From: Tritrichomonas musculus
Lineage: Eukaryota; Parabasalia; Tritrichomonadida; Tritrichomonadidae
Length of the DNA: 64,000 nt
Reading direction: 5' to 3'
NCBI GenBank assembly: GCA_039105265.1
Contig: JAPFFF010000006.1
Coordinates: forward strand, 1,054,001 to 1,118,000
Below the pieces are notes generated by a model that saw only the letters and a program-made list of their open reading frames with translations, did no database searches and was not told where the DNA came from. Positions 51,957 to 62,000 of this stretch are shown piece after piece. The first letter of the stretch is position 1. Every line of letters starts with the position of its first letter. The translations under genes were made by a program, and so were the position numbers.

Positions 51957-52850
51957 ATGGAAAACAACAAGTTGCCAATCATTAGAAATATAAATGACAA
52001 GTTGTTGACAATTGATCTGAAAAGTTATGCAGCAAAGGCGATTTCAATGATGACTTTAACAGAGTCTCAATATTACACAATGATCAAAATCATGTTTATT
52101 GTTGGGTTATTTGTATTTATAGCTTTGTTTTTCATTCAAGCAGGATACGGGAAGTTTCAAAAAAGCTCTGTTATTTGGAGTGTCTTGTTGTTACCAAACA
52201 AAATTGCATGGATATTGATGGAATGTCCTATCTTTATTGAGATGATGCTATATCTATTCAATGCTTTATTCCATTTAGATCCAAGTGTTGAAAGACGACA
52301 AGTGACAATTGAAACATTATTTTGCTTCTCTTTGTTTCAACTTCATTATTTTCAACGTTCATTTGTATTTCCTTTCTTAATTAAAGGAAAAAGTAAGATG
52401 CCAATAATGGTCATGTTGGCAGGTGCAGCCTTCAATACTTGCAATGGAATACTGCAAGGAAATTGGCTCTTTAATATCTCAAGTGATGATTATTACGATA
52501 ATCTTTTCAAGCAAAAATCTTTTTATTTGGGCGTCTTCATCTTCTTCACTGGAATGTTCATCAACATTCATTCAGATCACGTCATTCGAACATTAAGAAA
52601 GCGTGGTGATACAAATCATTATCTGCCACAACGTGGAATGTATCGTTTTGTTACATCGGCCAATTACTTGGGTGAAATAATTGAATGGACAGGCTATGCA
52701 ATATTGACCCAGAGTCTCTGTGGCGTACTTTTTGTGTATTGGACAATCGCAAATTTGGTTCCAAGATCTTTTTCAATTTATAACTTATATCTCAATGAAT
52801 TTGGTTCCGATGTATTAAAGAAAAAACGAATCATTCCTTTCATAATGTAA
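51957..52850 (+). CDS. Steroid 5-alpha-reductase family membrane enzyme
   Basis: A 297-residue member of the 3-oxo-5-alpha-steroid 4-dehydrogenase family, NADPH-dependent enzymes of the endoplasmic reticulum that reduce a double bond in steroids or related lipids. About six to seven hydrophobic spans run along its length. The C-terminal half is diagnostic: FFTGMFINIHSDHVIRTLRK, RGDTNHYLPQRGMYRFVTSA and NYLGEIIEWTGYAILTQS, matching the SRD5A1/2 and plant DET2 core (RGxTxYxIPRGGxFxxVTxxNYxGEIxEWxG). The length is also typical of this branch rather than of polyprenol reductase or trans-2-enoyl-CoA reductase. The natural substrate is unknown, since trichomonads take sterols from the host. It ends TAATAAAA, fitting a trichomonad polyadenylation signal. 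Confidence 0.92.
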   Translation: MENNKLPIIRNINDKLLTIDLKSYAAKAISMMTLTESQYYTMIKIMFIVGLFVFIALFFIQAGYGKFQKSSVIWSVLLLPNKIAWILMECPIFIEMMLYLFNALFHLDPSVERRQVTIETLFCFSLFQLHYFQRSFVFPFLIKGKSKMPIMVMLAGAAFNTCNGILQGNWLFNISSDDYYDNLFKQKSFYLGVFIFFTGMFINIHSDHVIRTLRKRGDTNHYLPQRGMYRFVTSANYLGEIIEWTGYAILTQSLCGVLFVYWTIANLVPRSFSIYNLYLNEFGSDVLKKKRIIPFIM

Positions 52851-53230
52851 TAAAAATATATCTTTAATTGGTTAATTCACTTTTTTTTTTTTTTTCATGA
52901 ATTCAATGATTTACAAATAAATTGAATGAAATTGTCAAATTATAATTCAACTTTTTCAAGCTTCATTTAAATGCTTTTGCAAACTGTTTGTAACATTAAA
53001 AAAAAAAAAAAAAAAAAGAATTCAGTAGCAATATTTAAAAAATATATATTTTAAAATATTATCAAAAAAAAAAAAAAAAAAAACTTGGGAATAATTATTA
53101 ATATTAATATCATTCTTGAGTGATAATGTCAATTAACTTCTTTAAAAAGATCTTTAAAAGGAAAAAAAAAGAACATATGTCCTAAAATTACTTTTTATTT
53201 TTTACAATGATAAGTTAAAATAATATAAAA
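52851..53230. other. Convergent spacer with poly(A)/poly(T) runs
   Basis: 3'-3' spacer between converging genes. It holds a T-run of about 15 at 52880 and two A-runs of about 19 at 52999 and 53065. No gene is seen. Confidence 0.4.
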
Positions 53231-55591
53231 TTACTTTGTTTTAGCACCAAGTCCAGCTAAGTGTCTAGTAGCTGAAACAACGTCATTTCTCTCTGCTCTT
53301 GTATAGAATTTGATTGCAAGAGGGATGTTCTGAGGCACTCCATTTCCTTCCTCTAAACATAAAGCATACAAATATTGAGCGTCTTTATTTTGTTTAAAGG
53401 CAGCTCTTTCCAAATATTTGGCAGCTTTTGCATAATCATGTCGAACACCAACTCCGTAATACAAGCAACGTCCATATAAATAAAGAGCCTCGGGATCATC
53501 ATGTCCAGAGGCCAATTTAAAGTAATGTGCGGCCATAACTTCATTCAATTTCAAATTGGCTTCAAGATCGTCGCCAGTGTTTCTATTTACCTTGCTTAGT
53601 TCAATTTCATTCGTTGGTTCGTCAAGGAGAATCTTGCCATATTCAACTTGACCTCTGGTGTGACCCATTTCTGCGCACATCTGCATATATTTGTTGCTCT
53701 GTGGAATTGATTTTGGTCTAATCTTCAATGCATATTGATAAATACTTTCTGGATCATCCAAATCAACACCTTCAGAAATCATATCAAAATCTGAATTAGA
53801 ATTAAATGTTTTCATTTTATCCTTAGTACTGGTATTAAGACTAGCATTAGTATTGGTATTGGTATTTCCATTTCCACTTGTATTTGATCTTGCACTACTT
53901 CTTGATTTTGTCTTTTCTCTGGTATTATCTTCACTATCTTTGCCTTGGGTTTGGCTTTGGCTTTGAGATTGGTCTTTTTCTTGATCTTGTGTTTGTGGCT
54001 GAGCTCGAGTTTCAGATGCTTGAGATGATGATCTTTGATCAGCTGGATCTATATTTGTTAATGTATTTTGTTGGGATTTTAATCGAACAAGAGCGGGCAT
54101 TATGTAGCTTGGTCTTACTTTTTTAATGTAGCTGCCGAATTCTTTTATGTCTGTTTCAGGAAGAAAGTCAGTTTCGCAGATGATGTCAACAATTTCTTTC
54201 ATAGTAGGGCGTTCGGACGGATCTTTACGCCAGCAGCGATCAATAAGCTTTGCATAGTTTGTTGGAATATAAATTGGAATTTCGGGACGAGTACCTGAGT
54301 TAATCTTTTTAATAAGATTTTTAGGTTGATGAGATTCTAATGCAAATGGTGCCTGAGATGTCAAAACTGAATAAACAATCATTCCAAATGAATAAACATC
54401 AGCTTCTTTTGTGTATTTGGACACTTTTTTCTTCTCAGTTGCTGCTTCTGTTGATGCTGCTGTAGCTGTTGCTGTTGTAGATAATCCTGTAAGTGACGTT
54501 GCTGTTGAAGCCATTTTATTTGATATTGATCCTGATGTTGCTTTAGGATTTTTGGTTGTCGAAGTGGGTGTAGTTGTATTAGAATCTGTTGAGGTGTTTT
54601 TAGCGTGTGATTTGGTGAGTGCTGCTGTAGTTGTTGCAGCTTGCTTTGCGAGATCGTAATTGAGAACTTCTGGAGCAATAAAGGCGATACTTGTTGGATC
54701 TTTAATGTCCAAATGACTATTGAAAAAGTCACTTACAAAAGGTTCGAATTTTTTGTTGATAAGAACATTTGATGGCTTCAGATTACCATGTGTAATGTCT
54801 TTTTTGTGTAAATACTTTAGAGCTGTGGAAACACCTAGAAGAATGATCATTTTTTGTGTGTCAGTAAAGATATATCGCTCAGTTGTTTTGAAAAGAATAT
54901 CATATAAAGATTTCTTTTTTTGGTATTTTGTTACTACTGAAGGATAAAAGAAACGGCCTTCGGCCCTTTTATCATCAACTTTTTCAATTGTTCTGTAATA
55001 TAGATTAATGCCAACAAATGGTACAATTGAGTAATGTTTGAGTTGTGAATATAATAAAACATTACGTAGTATAGATTTTTGCTTGTCAGAATTTTCAATA
55101 TTACGTTTAAAGCGTTTGATTGCATAATAGTTTTTCTTCGCATCATGTGCTATTGTAACTTCGGATTTGTCATTGGAAAGTGAGTTTTTAGCATTAACAT
55201 TGAGATTGTCTATTTCGTATAAAGAAGTGTCTACAATAAGAGGTGGAATATCTCCTATCCCTTTGATTTTCTCTTGCTCAATAACTTCTTTTTGAAGATT
55301 GCGACATTTTTTTGTCAAATCTGATAAACCAACTTGAAGGAGATTTATAAGTTCTTGATAAATTTTTGTGTTATGTGATTTAACTTTATAAAGATAAGAA
55401 ATAATCAAAGGTAAATTGCCAGCAAAATCATAATTTTCGATAGGTGCTCCTTCTTTTTCTTCATCTTTTTCTAATATTTTGATCAAATGAAGAAATGATG
55501 AAGCTACTGAACCTTCTAATTTTGGATTGTTTAAATGGTTTCTAATTAGTGATGAGTTGTATGTATATGATTCTGTTGTTGGTAAATCCAT
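53231..55591 (-). CDS. TKL-like predicted pseudokinase with C-terminal Sel1 repeats
   Basis: A 786-residue protein. A helical segment (about 1-115) precedes a kinase-like domain of about 125-485. The ATP lysine is kept (YAIKRF, K159) and alpha-C follows, but the glycine loop is not recognisable. The catalytic loop reads HGNLKPSN (268-275) instead of HRDLKPxN, so the catalytic aspartate is asparagine. The DFG site is DFF (288-290), keeping the metal aspartate. APE is at 306-308, then an 80-residue T/S/A-rich insert before ADVYSFG near 395. DRCWRKDPSERPTM is typical of TKL kinases. A disordered Q/S/N-rich linker leads to Sel1 repeats at about 605-780 (YLYGRCLYYGVGVRHDYAKA). These form helical solenoids for protein binding. 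A signalling scaffold is the likely role. Confidence 0.9.
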   Translation of the reverse strand: MDLPTTESYTYNSSLIRNHLNNPKLEGSVASSFLHLIKILEKDEEKEGAPIENYDFAGNLPLIISYLYKVKSHNTKIYQELINLLQVGLSDLTKKCRNLQKEVIEQEKIKGIGDIPPLIVDTSLYEIDNLNVNAKNSLSNDKSEVTIAHDAKKNYYAIKRFKRNIENSDKQKSILRNVLLYSQLKHYSIVPFVGINLYYRTIEKVDDKRAEGRFFYPSVVTKYQKKKSLYDILFKTTERYIFTDTQKMIILLGVSTALKYLHKKDITHGNLKPSNVLINKKFEPFVSDFFNSHLDIKDPTSIAFIAPEVLNYDLAKQAATTTAALTKSHAKNTSTDSNTTTPTSTTKNPKATSGSISNKMASTATSLTGLSTTATATAASTEAATEKKKVSKYTKEADVYSFGMIVYSVLTSQAPFALESHQPKNLIKKINSGTRPEIPIYIPTNYAKLIDRCWRKDPSERPTMKEIVDIICETDFLPETDIKEFGSYIKKVRPSYIMPALVRLKSQQNTLTNIDPADQRSSSQASETRAQPQTQDQEKDQSQSQSQTQGKDSEDNTREKTKSRSSARSNTSGNGNTNTNTNASLNTSTKDKMKTFNSNSDFDMISEGVDLDDPESIYQYALKIRPKSIPQSNKYMQMCAEMGHTRGQVEYGKILLDEPTNEIELSKVNRNTGDDLEANLKLNEVMAAHYFKLASGHDDPEALYLYGRCLYYGVGVRHDYAKAAKYLERAAFKQNKDAQYLYALCLEEGNGVPQNIPLAIKFYTRAERNDVVSATRHLAGLGAKTK

Positions 55592-55603
55592 CTATTTAAT
55601 CTT

Positions 55604-55613
55604 TGAATAAACG
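55604..55613 (-). promoter_or_regulatory. Candidate core-promoter box CGTTTATTCA
   Basis: On the minus strand CGTTTATTCA ends 12 bases before the start codon of the kinase/Sel1 gene. It is identical, base for base, to the box at 8979-8988 upstream of the coiled-coil gene. Confidence 0.4.
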
Positions 55614-56652
55614 GATGCAGGCCAAATAAAAATACAAATCAAATTTGTATGAATGATTTCATAATTTAGAATATATCACCTATGAATACTATTTGACATT
55701 AACATCAAAAGCTTGATGTTATTTCAATTTTTTTTTTCATGCGAGTGAAATCAAATAAAGTAACTTATGGTTTTTTGACATTAGATTATTCATCATCCTT
55801 AGTGAAATAAGATTAACATCAAAATATTTATTTTATTTTATTTTGAGAAAGAAGGATGTATATTATAAATATTTAAAATTCTTTCTCAAAATAAAATTTA
55901 TAGATATTAATATCTCATGATTTATTTAAAATTCTTATAAATGTTAATAAACGAGCAAACCTATCAAAATAAAAGTATGATTTGTTTTATTTAAAATTCT
56001 TATAAATGTTAATAAACGAGCAAACATGACATTTATCATGCTTCCTATCTCTGAGTTGTTTCATCTTATGCTTTAGGCAGTAGAGTGCTTATTTAAATTC
56101 GTCAAATCTTGTTGTGGCAACGATTGGTATTTTAATGTATCGTTCTTCATAATTACTTGGCTTCGTACTTGAGACAGCATTAAACCTGCATGGCGTCAAA
56201 AACTGATCGTTCTTCAACAATCCATGTAACGTCAATGCAGATATTTCGAGCTTCGCTTGAGTTTCTTGACTCGGTATTATTTCAAGTAGGATGTTTTTCA
56301 AGGTGGTCTTGAAATCAAATTGGCATACTTCTTTAAAACAGTAACTGGCGCTAAATTGGATTCTGGAAATTAGGAGTTCACCGAGTAGTATCATCTAGCA
56401 CTTGAGGGAGCGGAGAGTTTTTTTGAGTTGGTTTAAAAGCGTGATGGAAAGAGACTGGAGCTGAGGAGAAGCTCTCTCCAACTGGTGTCGAGAAGCATTC
56501 TATAGTTAATTCTGGAATTTAGAATCTGGTTTTTCATTAAGTTATTTTTGTGCTTTAGAAAGCTGAAAGTTTTCATCTATTACACTAAATCGTTTGGAGT
56601 CAACAAATAATCGTACTTCAACATTGGGTGGAATGAGTCGAAAATTACATAT
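55614..56652. other. Spacer with a 65-bp-period duplication and doubtful frame
   Basis: AT-rich to 56030. Two exact 40-base copies lie at 55921-55960 and 55986-56025, a 65-bp tandem duplication. From 56089 the base composition becomes less AT-rich. The minus strand carries a 101-codon frame (56394-56089) and, further up, readable peptide (IPPNVEVRLFVDSKRFSVID near 56620). I do not recognise these; they may be decayed coding sequence. Confidence 0.4.
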
Positions 56653-57059
56653 ATTTTACTATAACATTTTCATTAGACGAAAACGGAATATTGTCTGCGA
56701 GTGCAAAACTTAAAGATAGTGATGTAGGAGCAGAAAGACAAATTCAAACCAAAAAACTAAAAGCAACATCCAAAAATGATGATGAAAATGATGGGAATTT
56801 AAGTCATTATTATTCATCAAGCGAAATAAAATTATTCTATATAAATATTAAACGATTTGTAAAATTAAACAAAGATAAGTTTTCGCAAATATATTCAGAA
56901 AGTAGAACAGATCAATTTATTTCAGAGGCAGAATATCAAATCGAACATTTTGATGTAGTAAGCACCGATCTTCAAACACTTATTAAATCTTATAAAACTT
57001 ATCAATTTAAAAAATATTTTCAAATGTTTCCTGACGAACCTCAATTCCTTAGAGAATAA
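56653..57059 (+). pseudogene. C-terminal fragment of an Hsp70-family gene
   Basis: A frame open from a TGA at about 56645 to the TAA at 57057. It starts abruptly inside the Hsp70 substrate-binding beta domain: ITFSLDENGILSASAKLKD matches the family pattern VxFxIDxNGILxVSAxDK. A divergent charged helical lid follows (to residue about 130). No ATG lies at a sensible place; the only in-frame start-like codon is a TTG at 56691. The ATPase domain is absent upstream. It is therefore a truncated relic of a divergent Hsp70-like gene, or less likely a 3' exon. Confidence 0.5.
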
Positions 57060-57182
57060 TTTTGCTCTTATGTTCTTGTTTTACTTTTTATTTTATTATA
57101 TAAAGCATTTCATGATAATTATTATAACTTTCTTCTTTGAAAAGTAAGAATTTTTATATACAGTAAAATAAAAATTAACTAT

Positions 57183-58145
57183 TTACTCAGAAACAATGCA
57201 TGTGGCATAAGTAGCTTCTCCACATTGATTTGTTCCTCGAATCATTCTAATATATCCCTCTTCTCCCCAACTAGTTCCCCAAGAATTTCGAACAATCCAG
57301 TATGCAATATCTCCTTCTGAACCATATCCTACAAGTCCAACTCCATGATCAATCATGAAAATGTTGCAATGTGGTTCATCATAAATGCCACTAGAATACA
57401 TTTGGAATGATGCTTTTGTTGCATCAATTCCTATGCAAACAGGCCCATATTGTGCACATTTTGCTGCAAGATCTGTTTCACTTCCTGATTTAACTTCAAT
57501 AACTTCTGTGAAGTGGCCAATAGCTTTATTTTTATCAAATTTGCATACACTTCTGGCTTCAATGTATGGATAATCACTATCAAGCATGAGTTTTCCTTTA
57601 CAATTGTTGATTATATACTCATAAGCATCAATAGGAGATCCCCCATTGCATCCTTTATCAGCTGTGACACAATCTACAAGTGATTGTTCGGAAAAAGAAT
57701 AAAGAGTGTTATATTTCAAAAATTCGGCTCCTTCACATGCCAGAACCGCAGAAAAAGCCCAGCAAGCACCACAGTTTCCTTGATTTTTTATTGGATTAAC
57801 AGCACCTTTTGTCCTCCAATCAAGTTCTTCAGCATCGTTCTTAATGGTTTTAATAGATGATCTTTTTGCGTTGTGAAAAATTTTTGGATTAAATCCAAGA
57901 AGTGATCTGTATTCACTTGGTGTAAGTGCAGCAAGGTGATTCATCTCAAGTTTAAACGTTTTACCTGGATTTGAGTTGTGCTCTTGAACATATTTTTGAT
58001 TAGCGAGGAAAATTCCTAAACGAAGATGATATTCATCGCCTGTATATATATTATTGGTTTTACGCATCCATGACACAAATGACTTTTCAGTATTGGGATG
58101 AAGATTGATTGATGCCAAAGTAAAAACAGTAAAGAGTGAAAGCAT
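57183..58145 (-). CDS. Cathepsin-L-like papain-family cysteine peptidase
   Basis: A secreted or lysosomal C1A (clan CA) cysteine peptidase, a family central to trichomonad nutrition and host damage. Start is placed at the methionine of MLSLFTVFTLASINLHP, which gives a short signal peptide as in known trichomonad enzymes. The frame stays open to an ATG at 58238, which would hide the signal. An inhibitor-like propeptide follows (SFVSWMRKTNNIYTG, MNHLAALTPSEYRSLLG). The mature enzyme begins near LDWRTKGAVNPIKNQGNCGA. The oxyanion glutamine and catalytic cysteine lie in QGNCGACWAFSA, the histidine in MIDHGVGLVGYG, and the asparagine in RNSWGTSWGEEGYIRM. All catalytic residues are present, so it should be active. 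Length is normal for the family. Confidence 0.93.
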   Translation of the reverse strand: MLSLFTVFTLASINLHPNTEKSFVSWMRKTNNIYTGDEYHLRLGIFLANQKYVQEHNSNPGKTFKLEMNHLAALTPSEYRSLLGFNPKIFHNAKRSSIKTIKNDAEELDWRTKGAVNPIKNQGNCGACWAFSAVLACEGAEFLKYNTLYSFSEQSLVDCVTADKGCNGGSPIDAYEYIINNCKGKLMLDSDYPYIEARSVCKFDKNKAIGHFTEVIEVKSGSETDLAAKCAQYGPVCIGIDATKASFQMYSSGIYDEPHCNIFMIDHGVGLVGYGSEGDIAYWIVRNSWGTSWGEEGYIRMIRGTNQCGEATYATCIVSE

Positions 58146-58455
58146 TTGATACGAAAATTTTGTAAACTTTTCAATTTTCATTGCGATGAATTCAAAAATT
58201 AAAAATCCTATTTCATTAAGTATTTTATTAGATTTCATGTATATTTATGATCAGCATCAGTTTGCCAAACCTAAGTAATTCATAATGATGTTCAACTTTT
58301 TGAATAAGTTTAAAAAGAAAAATAAAATATCAATATATTGATTTAAAAATGGCCAAATGCAGAAAAATTATGATATTTAATTTTGATATGATGATTATAT
58401 TATTGTTCTGTTTAAAGGTATGATATTTCCTTACTGTTTAATATTGATAAAAAGA

Positions 58456-58952
58456 TATTTAAATAGACTTGTTATTCTCCGATTCTCGAGATCGATAATT
58501 GATTGACTTTTTGATATCGATACATAAATATGCACAGATTCTCGAGATCGATTTCAGAGATCGAATTTTTTTTTTCTCAGCTTTTGATATCAGAATTTTC
58601 AATTAAACTTTTTGATAAATATATGATCGTAATTTTATCTCAAATATTTCATAAAAAAGAATGTATTTTATGATTTTAATCTTAAAATAAACATCAATAC
58701 ATTATATTATATATTTTTAAATATTATAAAATCACAAATACCAATTATAAAAAAAGATAAATCTGTTTGAGATCTCGAGATCTCGGTAATTGATATCAAG
58801 TTTACAATTATTTTCACATCACATTTCATATCTGATATCTTGATAATAGATAATCTCGAAATCAGATTTTAAAACTGATAATCGAATATCATATGCAAAA
58901 AAAGTGACGTTTTTGATATCGATTCTCAAAATAACAAGTCTATATTTAAATA
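58456..58952. mobile_element. MITE-like foldback element with terminal inverted repeats
   Basis: About 475 bp (58466-58940 if TA is the target) in the spacer between the peptidase and BspA genes. The ends are exact inverted copies of ATAGACTTGTTATT and stay similar further in through a GATTCTCGA/GAGAATCGA block and a TTGATATCGA/ATCGATATCAA block. TA flanks both ends (58464-58465, 58941-58942); a longer ATTTAA duplication is also possible. The inside is packed with small palindromes: CTCGAG, ATCGAT, GATATC and AGATCTCGAGATCT. It has no reading frame. This fits a non-autonomous DNA transposon, but it matches neither mariner terminus in this window. Confidence 0.65.
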
Positions 58953-59067
58953 ACTTTAGCAAAATTTTTCCAAAAATCTACCACAATTAAAAAAAAAAAA
59001 ATAAATTGATGATCTCATATTTATAAGTAAAATTCAATTAATTGTAAAATAAATAAAAAAAAAAGAT

Positions 59068-62000
59068 TTAAAGATCAGTTGGATCATCATTAACTGAATC
59101 TTCATTATCACTTTCCATACTTTTCTTTCTTTTTATAATGAAGAAAATAGCAACTGCGATGATTGCCACACCTGCAATACAACCTATTACGATACCTGCA
59201 ATTTGCCCACCACTTAATTTATTACCTTTTTTATCAGAATTAGTTACTTTCATCACAATTTTTTTATTTTCTCCTGAAAGCAATTGATTGACTAAGCAAT
59301 TCTTTGTATTGAAATCAGTATTTCCGTAATCGATTGACTCAAGCCACTTTTCGCATTGATTATCATCAAACATTCCTGTAACAAACGTGTATTCTTGATT
59401 TAAAAGGAGATGAATATCTTTACTATTTTCAAGTTTGTTCAATACAAGTTTATTTGGAGGGTTATTAAAGTTTCCTTGGAAAAATATCGAATTTAATAAT
59501 TGCATTTTTAAGTGTAACGTTATCAAATTAAGAGAATCAAAAACAGTTACATTTGATATTGAAGCGACAGAATTTGATGTTGTTTCAATGTTTTTAATAC
59601 TGAAATGGACTGGGTTTTCATTATTTTCTTTTTGGATCAAAATTGAACTTTTGCTTTCAAATTTAATTGAATCAATTATTAATTGGTTAACTTTTTCTGC
59701 CACAGTAATCTTAACTGAACCGTTAATATTTGAACTTTTTGTGATGCTTATTGAATCTACATTAGAATCAGTTTGTTCAAAGTTAATTTCTCCTTCACCT
59801 TTTAGAGAAATATTTGCATTTTCTTTATCAACAGAAATAGTGATTTTATTTGAATTATCCAAAACTAAGTTCATGTTTCCTCCTTTATAATTTATTTGTG
59901 CGTCATTTCTATTCATTTTAATGAATTGATCATCAGTCAAATTAGAATTAAATTCTATTTTAGATGAACTGACAAAGACAACTTTATTTACATCTTTGTC
60001 ATAATTATTTGATAATTTGTCAAATTGTTCTTTCAACTTTTTGTCTAGTTCAGCATCATTTGCATCATTTGGTACATCTATTTCAACAATGACTTCAGAT
60101 GGAGTTGGCTCTGCTGTTTCCACTGGAATTATAAAGTCTGATGATGATGATGAATCTTCATTATTGATTGTTGAATCTATTATTTCAATTGAACTTGAGT
60201 GATCATCTTTATTTGATGTTTCTTCTTGAACCACTGATTTTGATTCATCAGTATCAATTGAATTGGTATTCTCAATGAAAGATGATATTTGAGTGTCATC
60301 AACTTTTTCACTTGATGATTCAATGTCCTCGACTTTTTCACTTGATGATTCAATGTTTTCATCAGTTTTTGATGATTGTATGTCTTCGTAACTAGAAGGT
60401 TGTGATTCATCAATTTCACTTGATGATTCAATGTCTTCGACTTTTTCACTTGTTGGTTCAATGTTTTCATCAGTTTTTGATGATTGTATGTCTTCGTAAC
60501 TAGAAGGTTGTGATTCATCAATTTCATTTGATGATTGAATTTCAATTATTTTAATATTTTTTCCATAAAAAGTTTTATTTAAGTAATTGGACAAAACGTT
60601 AACATGATCCAATTGATCGCATGAATAAAATGCTTGACTGTTAGAAGTAGCATGACTTCCGAAATACGTCATTGATGACAATTTACTGCAATAATAAAAA
60701 GCAGAAGAATGTATTGATTCTATTTGATTAATTTCGATAGAAACAAGATTATTACAGTAATTAAAAGCATAAGAGTCTATAATAGAAACATCTGAAGGAA
60801 CAGTGAAAGAAGAACTTTTTCTTCCTGCTGGATAATTTCTTAATGTTTTTTTATCATTTGAGTTGGAATATAGAACTCCGTTTTCTGATATGAAATTTGT
60901 GTTTTCATTAGAAACTTCAATTGATTCTAAGCTTTGGCAATCCATAAATGCATCATCTTCAATTGATTTAACATTCTTTGGAATATAAACAGTTGTTAAG
61001 CTGCTGCATCCTCTGAAGAGGAGAGATCTAATTGTATTCAAGCTTTCACATAATTCAACTGATTTCAAACTAGTTGCATTTTGAATGAACACTCCTCCTA
61101 ATCCAGCAATGCCTTCTTCAACAATCAAGTTTTCAATTAAATGTTTAAATGGTTCAAATTGAGAATTATCTGAGAAATCGAAATTTCCACTTCCGTATAT
61201 TGTTAAATTTCCAGTATATTTGCTGAAGCTGTAATAAGCATTATTATAGTTACCTAATGAAAAGCATTCATCAATTTCAAAATTATCTGAGCTTGTGCTA
61301 TAACCAAATCTAACTTTAATTGATTTCAAATTTGTGCATCCTGCAAATGTATTATTTTTAATGCGCATGTTTTTCGTTGAATTATAATAAACATTAAGTA
61401 AATGTAAATGGCTCTAAATACATGTATTCGTTAAAGAAAATTGTTTCAATATTTTTACAGCCTCCAAATGAATATGGATTAGTCCATATATAGCCATTAA
61501 AAGTAATAATTGTGTCTGTTTTTCCTGCTGGATAACAATGTATTCTATCACTGCCATCTCTGTATAAAATACCATCAATTTCACTGAATATCTTGTTATC
61601 GGGATCTACTTCAAATCTTGCTAATTTTGAGCATGATTGAAAGGCGCCATCACCAATGGAAGTTATATTTTTATGTATTTTGATCACTTCTAAACTGTCA
61701 CATTGGCTAAATGCAAATGTTTCAATTTTAATAATTGATTCTATATTAGTTAATTTTTGCAAATTTGGACACCCGGCAAAAGAATAGCTTTTAATAGTGT
61801 TTATTGTATCCTGTATAAATATTTCTTTGATGTATTGTTTGATTGAATCCCAAGGAGGTAATTCTGTTGGAGAAAAACCATTTCTATGTTGTTCGCCTGA
61901 TAATGTCATTAATCCTGAAGGTGCATCAATATACCAATTCATTAAGTTTTCAACGTTTCCATATGCATAAATTTGTTCAAGACTTACACCACTAAAAGTT

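Noticed and set aside
56089-56394. 101-codon minus-strand frame as an inverted piece of the Hsp70 gene
   Set aside because: Some resemblance to the Hsp70 region before the substrate-binding domain can be imagined (AKLEISALTLHGLLKND), but the match is too weak to claim.
58146-58238. Upstream start for the cysteine peptidase
   Set aside because: It would put about 31 extra residues in front of a good signal peptide; known trichomonad enzymes begin at the signal peptide.
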